From NCBI GenBank assembly GCA_016802295.1, contig JAESIW010000199.1, positions 334,095 to 398,094 on the forward strand: a DNA stretch of 64,000 nt. Direction: 5' to 3'. Shown here piece by piece: positions 46,276-59,600 of the stretch. The notes under the pieces are model-generated. The model was given only the letters and a program-made list of their open reading frames with translations. It made no database searches and was not told where the DNA came from. Both the position numbers and the translations under genes were made by a program. Origin of the DNA: Brachionus rotundiformis (Eukaryota > Rotifera > Eurotatoria > Ploima > Brachionidae). Numbering within the stretch: position 1 is the stretch's first letter; every line of letters begins with the position of its first letter.

Positions 46276-49063
46276 TAATTTTGTCCATAGAAGTGACAAG
46301 ACCCAATTTTTTTTTACACTTAACTTGTTTATTTTTATGCGAGATTTATTGTTGTATGCTTTAATCACTAAATATTAATACGTTACTTATTTTTTTTGTT
46401 TATGCGTTAATAAGCTTTTTCTTATACTGTAATTTCTATTTTTTATGCGTCAAATACATTTTTCCTAATTTAACTAATTAAGTTTTGATAAAAATTAGCT
46501 TGGCCACAACTTTTAGTAAAAAGCAAACAATATTTTATAATTGTTTGTCTAATTGAAATATTGAAGGATATTATAAATAAATAAATTTGTTAATAAATAT
46601 CTATTTTAAATTATATTAGACATGAACAAAGATTAATTAACTATCTCTGAAATCGAATGGTCATTGTGTGTTGAAAGGTTGGATCAATTTTTTTTGATAA
46701 AATCCAACCCAGATCTTTGAAAATTTACCATAAATTTTGCACGGAAGATAAAACATTAAAAATAATATCTTGGAAGATTTTTGTAACAATCACGTAAATA
46801 GAACCTACAATCTAGAATTTTAAATTGATTATTAAGGATGTGTATAACGAGAGAGGTCAGACTACCAGATTTAAACTACCAAATTAAAAGCAACTTTTAG
46901 GAAAATTTATACAAAATTAGAGTTAAAAAAAGACAGTAATTTAATTAAAAATTTGTTTTAATTTTATTTATGTTTTTTTTTAATTTAATTACTTGTATTA
47001 TTAAGCTTTGATCTTTCTTCAGACAAAAGAAAAAAATAGATAAACTTTTTAAATTTTGAATTACCAGAGCTTCAAATGATGAAAGCCCTCTCTAATTATG
47101 TGGCACTTATTCATCGTCATCTTACTAATTAAAAAATATAATTTCCTTTTTTTATTTGAAAAGCTTCTGATCAAATAAATTTCTGTTTGACAAATTTTCA
47201 GCAATGTTGACTTGGTTAAGCCACTGGTACAAAGCTCATGAGTTGCATTTAGAAAAAAAAATTGATGAATCTAAAGCTTCTCAATTATAATACAATTAAA
47301 TTAATTTTCAGTAAATTTTTTAAATTAAGATGATAAGATTGACTTGTTATATTAAATTATCTTCATAGATTATATTTTTTTGCTTTAAGAAACGATGAGA
47401 TGCTTCGTAAATGGCAATTTGATATCATATTTTTTGAATAGGGTTACCAAATGTCTGAGTTGTTTTTCCACCACCTGACGGTGATAAATATCACATTTTT
47501 ATCTTATGAAATGATTTAAAAAATCTGCTTCTTTATTTAAAAGCAAAAATTGAGTCAAAATTTCAGAACAATGATAAAGCTTTAGGGTAAAAATACATTT
47601 AAAAAGAAAATTTAATTTATAAAGATGTTTTCTTTTATTTTCAAAATCTTATTCTTGTCTAAAATCTAGAAAATAAAGGTGATATTTTAAATGTTCAATT
47701 TGATCAAGTCTTTTGACAGTTGCTATGTGCTGTTAACTTGATTTTATTTAGTAGCTGTGTACCTGGATAAAAACAATTTAACTTGTTTTTCATAAAGAAT
47801 TAAAAAAATTAAATCATAAAGTAACTAATTATTTAGATAAACAATTTATTTTTGTATATCTTAGATGCAAAAACAAAAATAAAATCAATAGGTTTACAAA
47901 AAATTTCCAGTTTTGGTCAAATGAATTCATTATTTACCAAAACCTCGAAATCTAGTTTTTTTTCCAATTCTGATATTTTAACTATCTGATATTTTCTAAT
48001 TTGAAAATATAATAAATTAAAGTTAGAGTAGCAATTTGGGTTAACTAACTTTGACCAAAGCGGAAAAAAGCCAATTTTTTATAAAAACAGCGCTTATCAG
48101 TTATATCATATTCTAGTAAGTTTTAACATAATATAAAATTCTGTAATCAATAAAACAAAAATTTCAATTAATATTAAATTTCTAATAATATTTCTATTTG
48201 TTCGTATAGCATTATTTGATTAGTCTTATTCGAAGACAGGTACTGAGCTAAATTTAAATTAGTAGTTTTGATAGACATCTAAATTGGATTTGATTTAAAA
48301 GCTAAAACTCTTACAAGTGTTTAGTAGTATTGGGAAAATTTATTTTTTAATTAAAAAGGAGAAAAATTGGATTTTGGCATTTGTTGAATTATGCCATGCC
48401 GCTAACTCCATTTAAGTTAGTTATTATGTTATCAAATAATTTACAGCTCATACAGGAAATGTTCTGTTATAAGATTCTCAAATCATCATTACTTAAAAGC
48501 AATCTTTATCATTATGTCTGATTTATCTCTGAAAATTGATCTATTTAAGTAAATTTTGCATTCGCTTTTATCAAAAAAGCAAGCTAAAATCTATCATTAT
48601 AAAAAGATAAATATTATTTTTAGCTTAAAGAAAATTTTGACTTAGTTTTTCAACCAAAATCTGCATTTTTTCTAAGACCTAATTACATAAGCCTTAAGTG
48701 GAACTAATACTCTATTCAAGTATGAGAAACTGTAGCTCTAATTATCTGGCATGAATTTCTTGTAGACTCGTTATCACGAAATTAAATAAAAATGTTCATT
48801 TTATTCCAAATAGATTGTGCTTGATTAAAAATAATTTAAATTAAAAAAAAATTCTTCTCTTGTCAATAAAGACAATTATTATATGACGTAATTCCGGATC
48901 AATATAAAATGAATACATTTTTATTTAAGAAAATAATTTTCAAAATTTTCCCCTCTGATTTTGATTGAAAATTTCTTAATTTTTCTCGAGATATTGATAA
49001 TAGTAGAAAATTATTTATCATTTTGTTGTCTATAGTTTGTTTATTTTAACTATAGATAGCAAA
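46276..49063. other. Long AT-rich intergenic sequence upstream of the cotransporter
   Basis: A 2.8-kb stretch with no supported gene. A short hairpin GGTTGGATC...GATAAAATCCAACC lies near 46678-46710. The promoter of the K-Cl cotransporter should be near the right end. Confidence 0.5.
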
Positions 49064-52000
49064 ATGGATGATGAAGCAAGTAAATCAAACGGGTTGGAGA
49101 CAGATTGTGAGAATGATGCCAGTGTGCCATTTAATGCTGGGTCAAAAAGTCTTGAGTTCTATGAAGTAAAGAAGTGTATAATTATATTTTTAAGAAAAAA
49201 TTAATTTTTAACTAAAAGGATTATGACCAAAAACCGGTGGCTAACTTCCTCAGCAGTATACTCAATTTTGAAAGTGTGATTCCGGCAAACGAGGCTACCA
49301 GACAACCTTCAAAAGTACCTATCTCTATTTTTTTCTCTAAACTAAATCAATTAATTTTCCTGATGTGATCTTAATTTAAAATTAAATTAAATGAAAGCAA
49401 ATTTGATATAAGTTGCCTGGAAACAGAATATTTACCAAAGACTTGGCATGGAAGCCAATTTTGAATTAATTTCGAGTTATAAAGTTAATTATTAATAAAA
49501 ATTAGAGTCTGAATTAATTTTCAAAATTTAAAAAAAAATAGTTATATTTTGACTCATAGTAATTTTAGACTTATTTTTGTCTTAAGATAAAAAAAAAATT
49601 ACCCATAATTGAGTAAAATAAATTAACTTAATAGCAAAGTTATCATTGGTAACAAACAAACAGTGCACTTTTGGTAAAATAAGAATTGTTATCATCCTAA
49701 TTAATTGTTGAAGACTTTCGACGAAAATTGGAATTAAATTTAATAAAAAAAACTAATAATCTTTTTCTTTTTTTTATTTATAAATTTAGCCTAAAAATAA
49801 ACTAGGAACAGTCTTAGGCGTATTTTTACCATGTCTCCAGAACATATTTGGTGTTATTCTATTTATAAGGGCTTCATGGATTGTCGGCATAGCTGGTGCA
49901 TATGAAGCATCGCTAATACTTATGCTCTGCTGCTCATGTGTAAGTTAATTAGCTTTAAAAATGACTAATTATTACAATAATGAGCTTTATTCAGACTTTG
50001 CTAACTGCTATATCTACCAGTGCAATTGCCACAAATGGTATAGTCCCAGCTGGCGGACCCTATTTCATGATCTCAAGGGCGCTTGGTCCCGAATTCGGTG
50101 GAGCTGTCGGAATACTTTTCTATTTGGGAACCACCGTGGCAGGCTCAATGTACATAGTTGGTGCTGTTGAAATATTTCTCAAGTACATGTGTCCACAATT
50201 TACCTTGATTGGTGACATTGAAAATCAGTCGGATGCATTTCAAAATTTTCGCATTTATGGCACACTTTTGTTAATTATAATAGGCACTTGTGTTTTCATT
50301 GGAATCAAATTTGTCAGCAAATTAGCTCCAATCTCATTAATTGCAGTCATTCTATCTATTTTATGTATCTACATTGGTGTAATCAAAAGTGCATTTACAC
50401 CTCCAGATTTACCGTAACAATGATAAACATCTATTTATCTTAATTTTTTATTAATAATATTTTTATTAAAAGAATTTGTGTTTTTAATGACAGCAGACTA
50501 ATTAGATATGAATCTTATGTTTTAGATGAGCAAAGCTACTGCCATAACCAGAAATACTGTTTTAATATGGAACGAAATGAGAGTTTTATTTGTCCCTTAT
50601 GGAAAGCTTACTGTGAACCATATTATGATGCCATAAACAATCATTCACATGCACGACGAGATGTTGGTCAAAAAGAATACATTGTAGAAGATTTTGTGAC
50701 CAAGAAGTTCGGCCGTCTTTGCCGCTTTTTCGAAATGCCGGACAGTGTTAAGGTAAAACAAGGTATTCCGGGAATGTCTAGTAGCGAGCCCATTCTAAGT
50801 AAAAATTTATTAATTAAAAAAATTACTAATTGACTTATTAGTCGCTTTTAATTAACCAAAAGCTAATTACAAACAAAGTTATTTGGATGAAAATGAAGTA
50901 TTTCCAGGAGAACCAGGATTACCCGAAGTGGAAATTTTGAACAGAGAATTGACCTCATTTTTGATATTGGTTGGCATTTATTTTCCATCGGTAACAGGAA
51001 TAATGGCTGGTTCGAATCGATCTGGAGACTTAAAGGATCCGTCAAGAAGTATTCCTCGAGGAACCATTATTGCAGTTGTTGTGACATCATTTATCTGTAA
51101 TTAGAAATTTAAATTTTATCTTTTAGATTATGAAAAAAAAATATTAAAATGAATTGTATATTTTGATAAGTAATTAATAGTTTGATAAAATTGACTCTTA
51201 TATTTATTATTAACAATAATATTTTTTCATTTTATTAATAACATATTTTCTATAAACAAAAATTTTTTTATTAATTAATAATTTTTAGTTAAATTTTTTT
51301 AACATTATAACTGATGACTGATCAAAAATTTTTAAAGATTTGTCAAATGTATTTACATTTGCTGCTTGTGTAGATGGCTTGCTGCTGAGAGATAAATTTG
51401 GTGACAGCATAGACAAAAAATTGCTGGTTGCTATATTGGCATGGCCAAACAAATGGGTAATAATGGTTGGTGCATTTTTTTCCACATTTGGTGCTGGTCT
51501 GCAAAGCTTAACAGGAGCACCAAGATTACTACAAGCGGTAGCGAATGATGAAATCATTCCCTTTTTGAAGCCTTTTTCGAAAAGCCACCGAGGAGAACCG
51601 CTTAGAGCTTCAATATTGACTCTGTTTTTATGTTGGTGTGGTATCTTGCTTGGCAACGTTGACTATCTGACTCCTCTAATTGCCATGTTTTTTTTAATGT
51701 GTTACGGCTTTATCAACATGGCTTGTGCCCTACAGACAATTTTAAAAACGCCCAATTGGCGCCCTAGATACAAATACTACCATTGGAGTTTGTCAGTGCT
51801 AGGCTTGTTTTTGTGTCTTCTAATAATGTTCATTGTCAAATGGCTCTATGCTTTGGTTGCCATATTCATCGCTGTTGTTATCTATAAATATATTGAATAT
51901 AAGGGGTAAGCTTAGAAAAAATATCAAAGACCAGACTTGATTTTTTTCCAAGAGCCGAAAAAGAGTGGGGTGATGGTATCCAAGGTTTGTCGATGAGTGC

Positions 52001-53468
52001 AGCTCGTTATGCTCTGCAAAAATTGGAAGAGTCTCCGCCACATGTCAAAAATTGGCGACCACAAATCTTGCTCTTGACCAAATGTGTGTTTAACAAGCCA
52101 GAATCCAGCACAGAAAAAAATCAAAGCTTGGACATAAAAGTGGAAAAGTCGAACAGCTTTGCTTTTGCATCACAGCTCAGCGCTGGTAAAGGCTTATTTG
52201 TGGCAGCTAGTGTAATTAGAGGAGATTATTTAAATAATTCCAGTTTGGCAAAAGAATGCAAAAATGTAACAAATTTGTCAAAAAGCAGACAAATAAAGAA
52301 TAATAATTTATTTAGGAGCTGATTAAGCTGATTAATGAATATAGAATAAAAGGATTTAGTGACTGTCTGGTTTCTCGGAGCATTGAGGAAGGAATTTGCC
52401 ATTTGTATTTATAATTAAATTCAGATAAAAATTTTTTTATTTTTTGAGCAACTTAGAATTCAAAACGAAGGCCTTGGCGGACTTCGTCCAAACACAATTT
52501 TAATCAATTGGCCAGACAATTGGAACACAGACTTATTTAAAGATAAAAAAATAGATAAAGAATCTTTAAGTTTATCTGCTTTTATGCGTAATATTGATCA
52601 AACATAATAAGATAAATTTATTTTTTTAAATTAATTCTTAAAATTAAAGAAATACTCCGCTTTTGTATAGTTAATCATTCGGCAGTGATCATAACCAAAG
52701 GTGTAGACGAGTGGCCAACAGATCCCAAAAAGCACATACAACATGGAACAATTGACCTATGGTGGATCATCCACGATGGTGGCTTGCTGCTTTTGATTGC
52801 CTTATTGCTAAAAAAACATAGAATTTGGCAAAAGTGTAAGCTTAGGGTGTTTACAGTTGCCACTGAAAACGAGAACTCGTTCCAGGTTAAAAATGATTTA
52901 ATTAAGTACATGTATCACCTGAGAATAGATGCCGAGGTGGATGTAATTGAGATGAATGACGCCGAAATTTCGGCCTATACCTACGAAAAAACAATTAAGC
53001 TACGAGAACGAGAGGAATTGATTAAAAATTTGAAGTTAGAAGATCCTGAAGTTGAGTCACAGTTTTATTTAGACATTATTAGAGGTAATACTTTATCCAG
53101 CGATACAGAATGTGGTAATTTAGTTAAAGACAAGCCAAGTAAGCACAGTTTATCTTCTATTAATTGATAAATATTTTTCTCAAGACATCTTTTACACTGA
53201 AACATTGCGCAAAATGCATTCTGCAATTCAGCTGAACCAAAAGATCTTGGAAAAATCCCAAAATGCAAGTCTAATATTGATGAATATACCAACGCCGCCA
53301 AAGCATAAAGCAAGCACAGATTACAATTGTAAATTATTTATATTTATTTAATTTTAATTAATTTAAATTCAATTAGATTTTACTTATATCAATTCAGTTA
53401 CAGATGGTTTAAATAGAACTCTTTTGGTGAGCGGATCTGGTCGCGAAGTAATCACTATTTTTTCTTAA
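49064..53468 (+). CDS. KCC: K-Cl cotransporter (SLC12 family)
   Basis: Electroneutral K+/Cl- symporter of the plasma membrane that sets cell volume and neuronal chloride. Thirteen exons: 49064..49165, 49219..49314, 49790..49939, 49995..50413, 50497..50798, 50863..51096, 51338..51905, 51953..52265, 52316..52404, 52457..52587, 52650..53138, 53185..53328, 53377..53468; 1,042 residues. The membrane region begins LGTVLGVFLPCLQNIFGVIL and includes ATNGIVPAGGPYFMISRALG, YFPSVTGIMAGSNRSGDL and GAGLQSLTGAPRLLQA. The large Cys-containing extracellular loop lies between TM5 and TM6 (exon 5), as in KCCs and not NKCCs. The cytosolic domain has KEWGDGIQGLSMSAARYAL, TIDLWWIIHDGG and IDAEVDVIEMNDAEISAYTY, and the protein ends SGSGREVITIFS. 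Several introns are 46-55 nt. It is tail to tail with the fibrocystin-L gene. Confidence 0.96.
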
Positions 53469-53684
53469 CTACAATTCATTTAGATGGAGTTTGGTCAAGT
53501 TTTATCATTTTTTTTCCAATTTAGACTAAATTATTTCTTTTAATAAATTATCAAATAAAATATTTTTATCAATTGTCCTATTATATTTAATTGATTTATT
53601 TGCAAAAAAATTTATTTATAAAACTAAAAAATTAATCAAAGTTTTGAACTAAAAATATTCTAAATAAAATTGAGATAAACAAAT

Positions 53685-56600
53685 TTAAAATTGAATTAAA
53701 AAATTAATTATTGAAAATATGAAAAAGCAGAGAGATAGTGAATTAAATCCATGCGATTTAATTCCAGCACTAATTGCACTTGGTTCTTGGCTTGCCTCAT
53801 CTGTTACTTGAATGGTTTTTTCGACTTCGATTTGTCTGTCATTTAAAATGGCTGACACAAGTGACAAACCAGGAACAACTTCGATTCCAGAGGCAATTTC
53901 TTGACCAAAGTTTGTCATGTCATCCGCATTGCCCGTATAGTCAAAATTTATCATCACACTGCCACTGTAAACAGATATTGGGGTGCTTAAAGTCAGGTTG
54001 TACTTTTCAAGGTAACAGTTGTACATGACAGCCTTGATATCTTCAACTTTATCTTTGTAATTGTTGAAATCTCCTTCGAAAGTGAAATAAGAAGACGGAA
54101 TTGTCTTGTCATCCAGAACTGATTGAACCTTGGTCACAATTATTGATTTGGAAATGCAGGTAAATGAGTATTCGCTATTGGATGTTGATAGCGAAATTAT
54201 TAGCATATACATTCCAGTTTTGGTAATGTACAAATTTTCAAAGCTAAATTGTCCATCGGCCAGATTTGCCGAGGTATTAAGCGATTCTACTTGTAGTTTG
54301 CCGCCTGATTGACATTTATCTAGTTGGTACATACCAATAGTTGCTTGCCAAGTGTGGTTTTTCCAGTCTAGATTTTTGACAGACTTGGAAGAAAATTTGT
54401 CTATGACCAAAACAGTTAGATTAAAAAATTCGTTTTCAACAACCATCTTGTTAGATTGGTCAGAGATGCAAGTAAGCTCGGCCTTCAATGAACTAGTTGG
54501 TTTAGTCGACTCGAGTGATGGAGGTTTATAGCTTGAGTTGGTCAGTCCTTGTATAGTCTTGAATTTGTATCGAATTTTCAAGTTGGTAGTTATCTCTGAA
54601 ATACTCAAGTTCTCAAATCTCACATAGCCATCATCTCCCAAGCTGGCCTCATTCTGAACCACAATCTGAGCTGTTTGACTATCACTTTCATAAATTTCTG
54701 CTTCAATTACCCAAGGATGATCTTCATTGCCCAAGTTCAGCAATAATTCATTCTTTTTGATTAAATTAATTTATTTATTGATTTATATATTTTTTTATTA
54801 ATCTATTTTAATTAAAACTAAAAAACTAAGCTTACATTATCATCAACAACTTTGAGTATTGGTTGAACTTGACATGGCACCATTTCTTGACATTTATCTG
54901 CCTCTTGATGCACAATTATCTTATTAAACTTTTTAATTTCACTATCAGTTCCATTTGAATTGGGCTTTTGGACCAGAAGTCCAGTGAGAGTGATATTAAG
55001 TGCTTCTTGGGCGCTCTTTTCCAATTCCCCAGTGGTAAATCGGTTTATAATGGAAGCTGTCAAATTGTTCAGTTCAGACTTTATGGAAGAGTCTTGCTCT
55101 TTAAGAGTGATGGTGTCGATAGGATCTTCCATTATGGTTAAGGCAACATAAGTAGTTCCTGTAGATCTTCGTTTCCTAAGCTCTGGACTTTCAGCTATTA
55201 TTTCAACCCTGCGAATCTTACTCGCAGGTATACCCAATAATTCAGCAAAATTTTGAACCAAAGTTTCTTTATTGAAAAACGATGATTCTGTCACTGCTGG
55301 TACTCCAAATTTGACAAAGACTGTCGGGGTTACTTTCAAATCAATGTAATCATTGCCACCCATGGTAAAGAAAACTTTTGAGTATTCTCTTACAGCCAAG
55401 TTTGTTCCAGACTGGTTGCTATAGTGTGGCATATATTTGTCCAAATTTCCAGTAGTATCGTTCAACTGCATTTTACCATTGACATAGTGGGCATTGGTCG
55501 GCGGAACAAAACGATCGTTTTTGTACAAATCGATTCGATTTGAGGTGAAGTAGTGCATTGATAAGCGAACTTTATAGTCAGCATCAGCATTCAGAATTCT
55601 AAATCTTAATTGTGTTGGAGCAGTGCTTGTCAAATAGATATCTATGTTTAGATTAGAGGCTATAACTGCCATGAATGTGGACAAGCGTTCCAGGCAAGTG
55701 TAACCAAAGCAACAGCCATGATCTTCAAAATTTTAAATTACCAATTAGTAAATAAATTTATTTGATTTATTTTATTAAAAAATAAAGTTATTAATTAATT
55801 ATAGAAAACCTATTTTAATCAAAAACTTAATTTACCTTGAGGACCATTAATCAAATCAAGATAAGTGTTATTGACATGAATAGCAACTGGTGACAATCTT
55901 CTTCTCAAAGAGTCTGGATCCATGCTTTCAATAATTAGTACTCTGTGCTCTATACCATGGCACTTATAAGCTTGCCAATCATTTATATATTGACACAAAT
56001 TTTCATCCCGAACAATTCCCGGGTATTTATAAGTTTGATTAGGTGGTATCATAGAACCATTTGGTGCAGCAAGCATTTCTTTAGGTATCCTAAAGTCTCC
56101 CAAGCCCCGCTTTTGACTTCCCCATTCGAACTCAGACTGCGGTATAACAGTTCCCCTTTCTCCCAAAAACGAGCCATCCAGATCATTCAGTAAAGCTTTT
56201 TTCATTGCGTCACAATCCATATCAATACAGTCCCATATATTTATTTTTGCCAAGTTTGGCCTATGGATCCAAACCTTAGATGAATTGTCTACTGAAAATA
56301 GATGAATATTCTGCATCATAACTGGATGTTGACCATCGTCATTATTTTTATTTGTAGCCAAGACATAATTTTTAACACCACATTGTTCATCAAAGTTAGC
56401 AATGGTCAAGTTTTCAAAAATAGTTCGTCCATCTATTGAATTAAATGTCATTAAGCCACTCCATGGTTTGTAAGGTGCACCATTAGAACTTCCAATAAAG
56501 TTCGACCAGACTAGACCAATGCGGCCGAACTCATCATTCCCGGCTTGGAAAGCTTGAATTCGCACAGCTGAGTTATAGTTAAGGTCAAATGTTTTAGTGT

Positions 56601-59600
56601 CTGTTAAGCAATTGAAACCAACTGACCGGCCCACAATTAAAGAGTTCTTATTTGTGTAGTATTTGTTTGATGCTTGATGTAAAATAGGCTTTGGCAAAAT
56701 AACATAAGTAAATGCACCAACAAAGTTGTCAATTAGTTTGTTTGAGTCCAAGACAACGCTTTGTGGTCCTTGATAGTAAATTGCCCAATGCATTGCCTTG
56801 AACACCGTGAAGCCAGATATTTTGACACAAGTTAAATTTTCATGGTAAAAGTCCGGAAGTAGAACCACACCTGCTAGACATGAATAAATGGTATTTGCTC
56901 TAATAGAATTGTTCATTCCAATTCCAACTGTTTCATTTAGGTTGTCACAAGCCTCGGCCTTGTAAAAAAGTCCAACTCTTTCCACACCACTGATAAAATT
57001 GTTTTCTATTACAGCAGACTTTGCCAAATGGGCGTTTATGGCGCCCCAGTATTCTCCATTGAATTCAGCTTCCCAAGTCAATATCGAAGATGACCACATA
57101 ATTAGTACAAGCATATTTCGCTTGACAATGTTGGAATGGCCCTCTAGATAAATACCATAGTCAAGTGTTCGATGAACAACATTATCTTCTATTGGTATGC
57201 TGTTTGATTCAAGAATGCCAACTGCAGCTGCAAAACCATGATGGAATGCACAATTGCGCACATAAGATGGACGTGAGTAATTGTAATCGCCCAAGTTAGA
57301 GAATAAAATTCCATATTTGTAGTCATCACTGTCACCGCGGCTAAATTGGCCAAATAGGTCAAATTCTACATCTGACAATCTTGCGTAGCCTTTGTAAAAA
57401 ACTGCACTTCCATCAGAACTCAAAGTAGAATAGTCCGAAACAAGAGTTCTCGATCCATACAATTCAGCAAATTGATTTGAATATGGTTCACCTATGACTC
57501 TGATATTTCTTGATAAAAGGCCTACTGGTGCACCAATTTTATACCATTCACCATTTGGAAATGTTTCTCCATATCCCATGTGATCATACTTTAAGGTTGA
57601 ATTAAGAGTCAAAGTTTTATTATCTGATGATTTTGATATTATCTTAAATATTTCGGTCTGGTTTGGATGATATGATGTGGAACCGATGACAATCACTTCA
57701 CCAGGAAGCCAGTCAACTGGCAAGTCTAATTTAATTATGCTTGAATTTTTAAATGAAGAATCAGATAAAGTAGTCCAGGAAGGTGTTCTCGGTCTACCAT
57801 GCAAATCTAGACCACCGTAGACTCCAATGCCTTTGCCACCAATGTTACTCAATCCGTCTGGTAAATAGAAATTCAACGATTCTTTACTACCACGAAGAAT
57901 AATATCAACATTATTTAAGATTGGATCTTTTTCCCAACCAATTATCAACTGACCTCCATTGATAAAAATTAATTCAGCACTTAGAGTATGATTTAGACCA
58001 TTGTCCAATTCTAGCACACCTTCTATTTGTAGATATTTTAACTTTGGCAATGGACAATCAACAACAACATATTTGCCATCAGGTATTTTAACACTTTGAC
58101 CATCTTGAGGCAATTCATATGACAGTCCAGTGCTTCTTGTTTCTACATAGCCTCCCCAACCTGGTTCAGCAAAAGCCCATGTTTCAATATTTGACCAAAA
58201 GAGTGCATTCGGTGGACGTTCTGTGACTGGCAGTCTATATCCTGGCTGAATCGGAGGTTCACAGCCAACATATCGACAAACATGAGCATCAAACAACACT
58301 TCATAGTCAATAAATGGAAGTGTATTTTTGTTATTGTTCAAAATGTAGCTTAATGTCTGAGTTGAATTGTTCCAATACCAACTTCCAGTGTTCATGGTTG
58401 AAGTAAGAGGAATGAATGATTCTATTTGCAGTTGATTTCCAAAATAGACTCTATCAGGTTTTTTCCACATTCGATGATTGATTATTATCCACTTGCCGGG
58501 CTCTATATTGTAAAAACCAGAACTATATGATATGTTTGTTGGATAAATAGCTTGGTCGAATTCAACCATGTATTCTTGATTTGCTTCCAATACAGTCATG
58601 TAGCCTTCCTTGTGCGTAAGTCTCTTGGCACATTTAATAGTTGAGGCCATTTGTCCATCATGATTTGTAAAATTTGTTCTTATTACAAGATCTGGTTGTA
58701 GGTGATTGAATGCAAACCGAATCCATCCATTTGTATTCTTGCACAGGGAACCATTCACAAAACGACTATCTGTTTTACAATCTGGATTATTGCTCGTGAA
58801 ATTGTTGTTGTAGACAACTACATTATTGAGCTCATCAGTTAAGCTGCCATCTAGATCATGGTATACCAAGTCCCAGTCCCATCTTTGAATGGCTCTTGTT
58901 TGCACATTGATAAATTTAAGCTGTTCTAGTTTGGTAACCCAGCCTCCGCAAAAAATTCTTTAAAAAAATTATTAATAACTTTTAAATAATTTATTAATTA
59001 ATTTAATTTTTTTAAATTATCTTAAAAATAAACAATTTTTCTAATTTATCTTCTACTTACACGCAAGTTCCAATTATTTCTGGTCCCCGCATGCTATGGC
59101 TCCAATCTGATGGAAAATTTATAAATGTCACATTTTTTATTAACTGACCCCTGTCCCATGCCAATACCAATCCACTGACCGTATAGGATATTTCAGAATT
59201 ATTCGTGTTACCAATGATAACCGAATTTATTATTGCTGGACCGGTATTTTCATTATAAAATGTAGCTACAAGTGGTTGAATACGACTTGCGATCATATTA
59301 TGATCTACATTATTTTTGGTCTCAATTCCAACATGGTATTGGTCGAAAATAAGAAAATTTCTAAATTGTAAACTATTTGAAAAGACCCATTCGCAGCCTT
59401 TTTCATTTGAATAGGAAATTAAATTTTCAAATTTGGCCACTGCAGGTCTCGAGTCCCAGCAAGATCCGGACAAGGATGGTGTGTAACCAGGGAAAATCCA
59501 GAGGCCAATACGACCAGAGCTGTGTATAGAGTTGTTAAAGAACCGTCCAAGTGGAATTTTTTTGGGACAATAGTTTTGATTGAATGAAGGTCCGTCTGGT

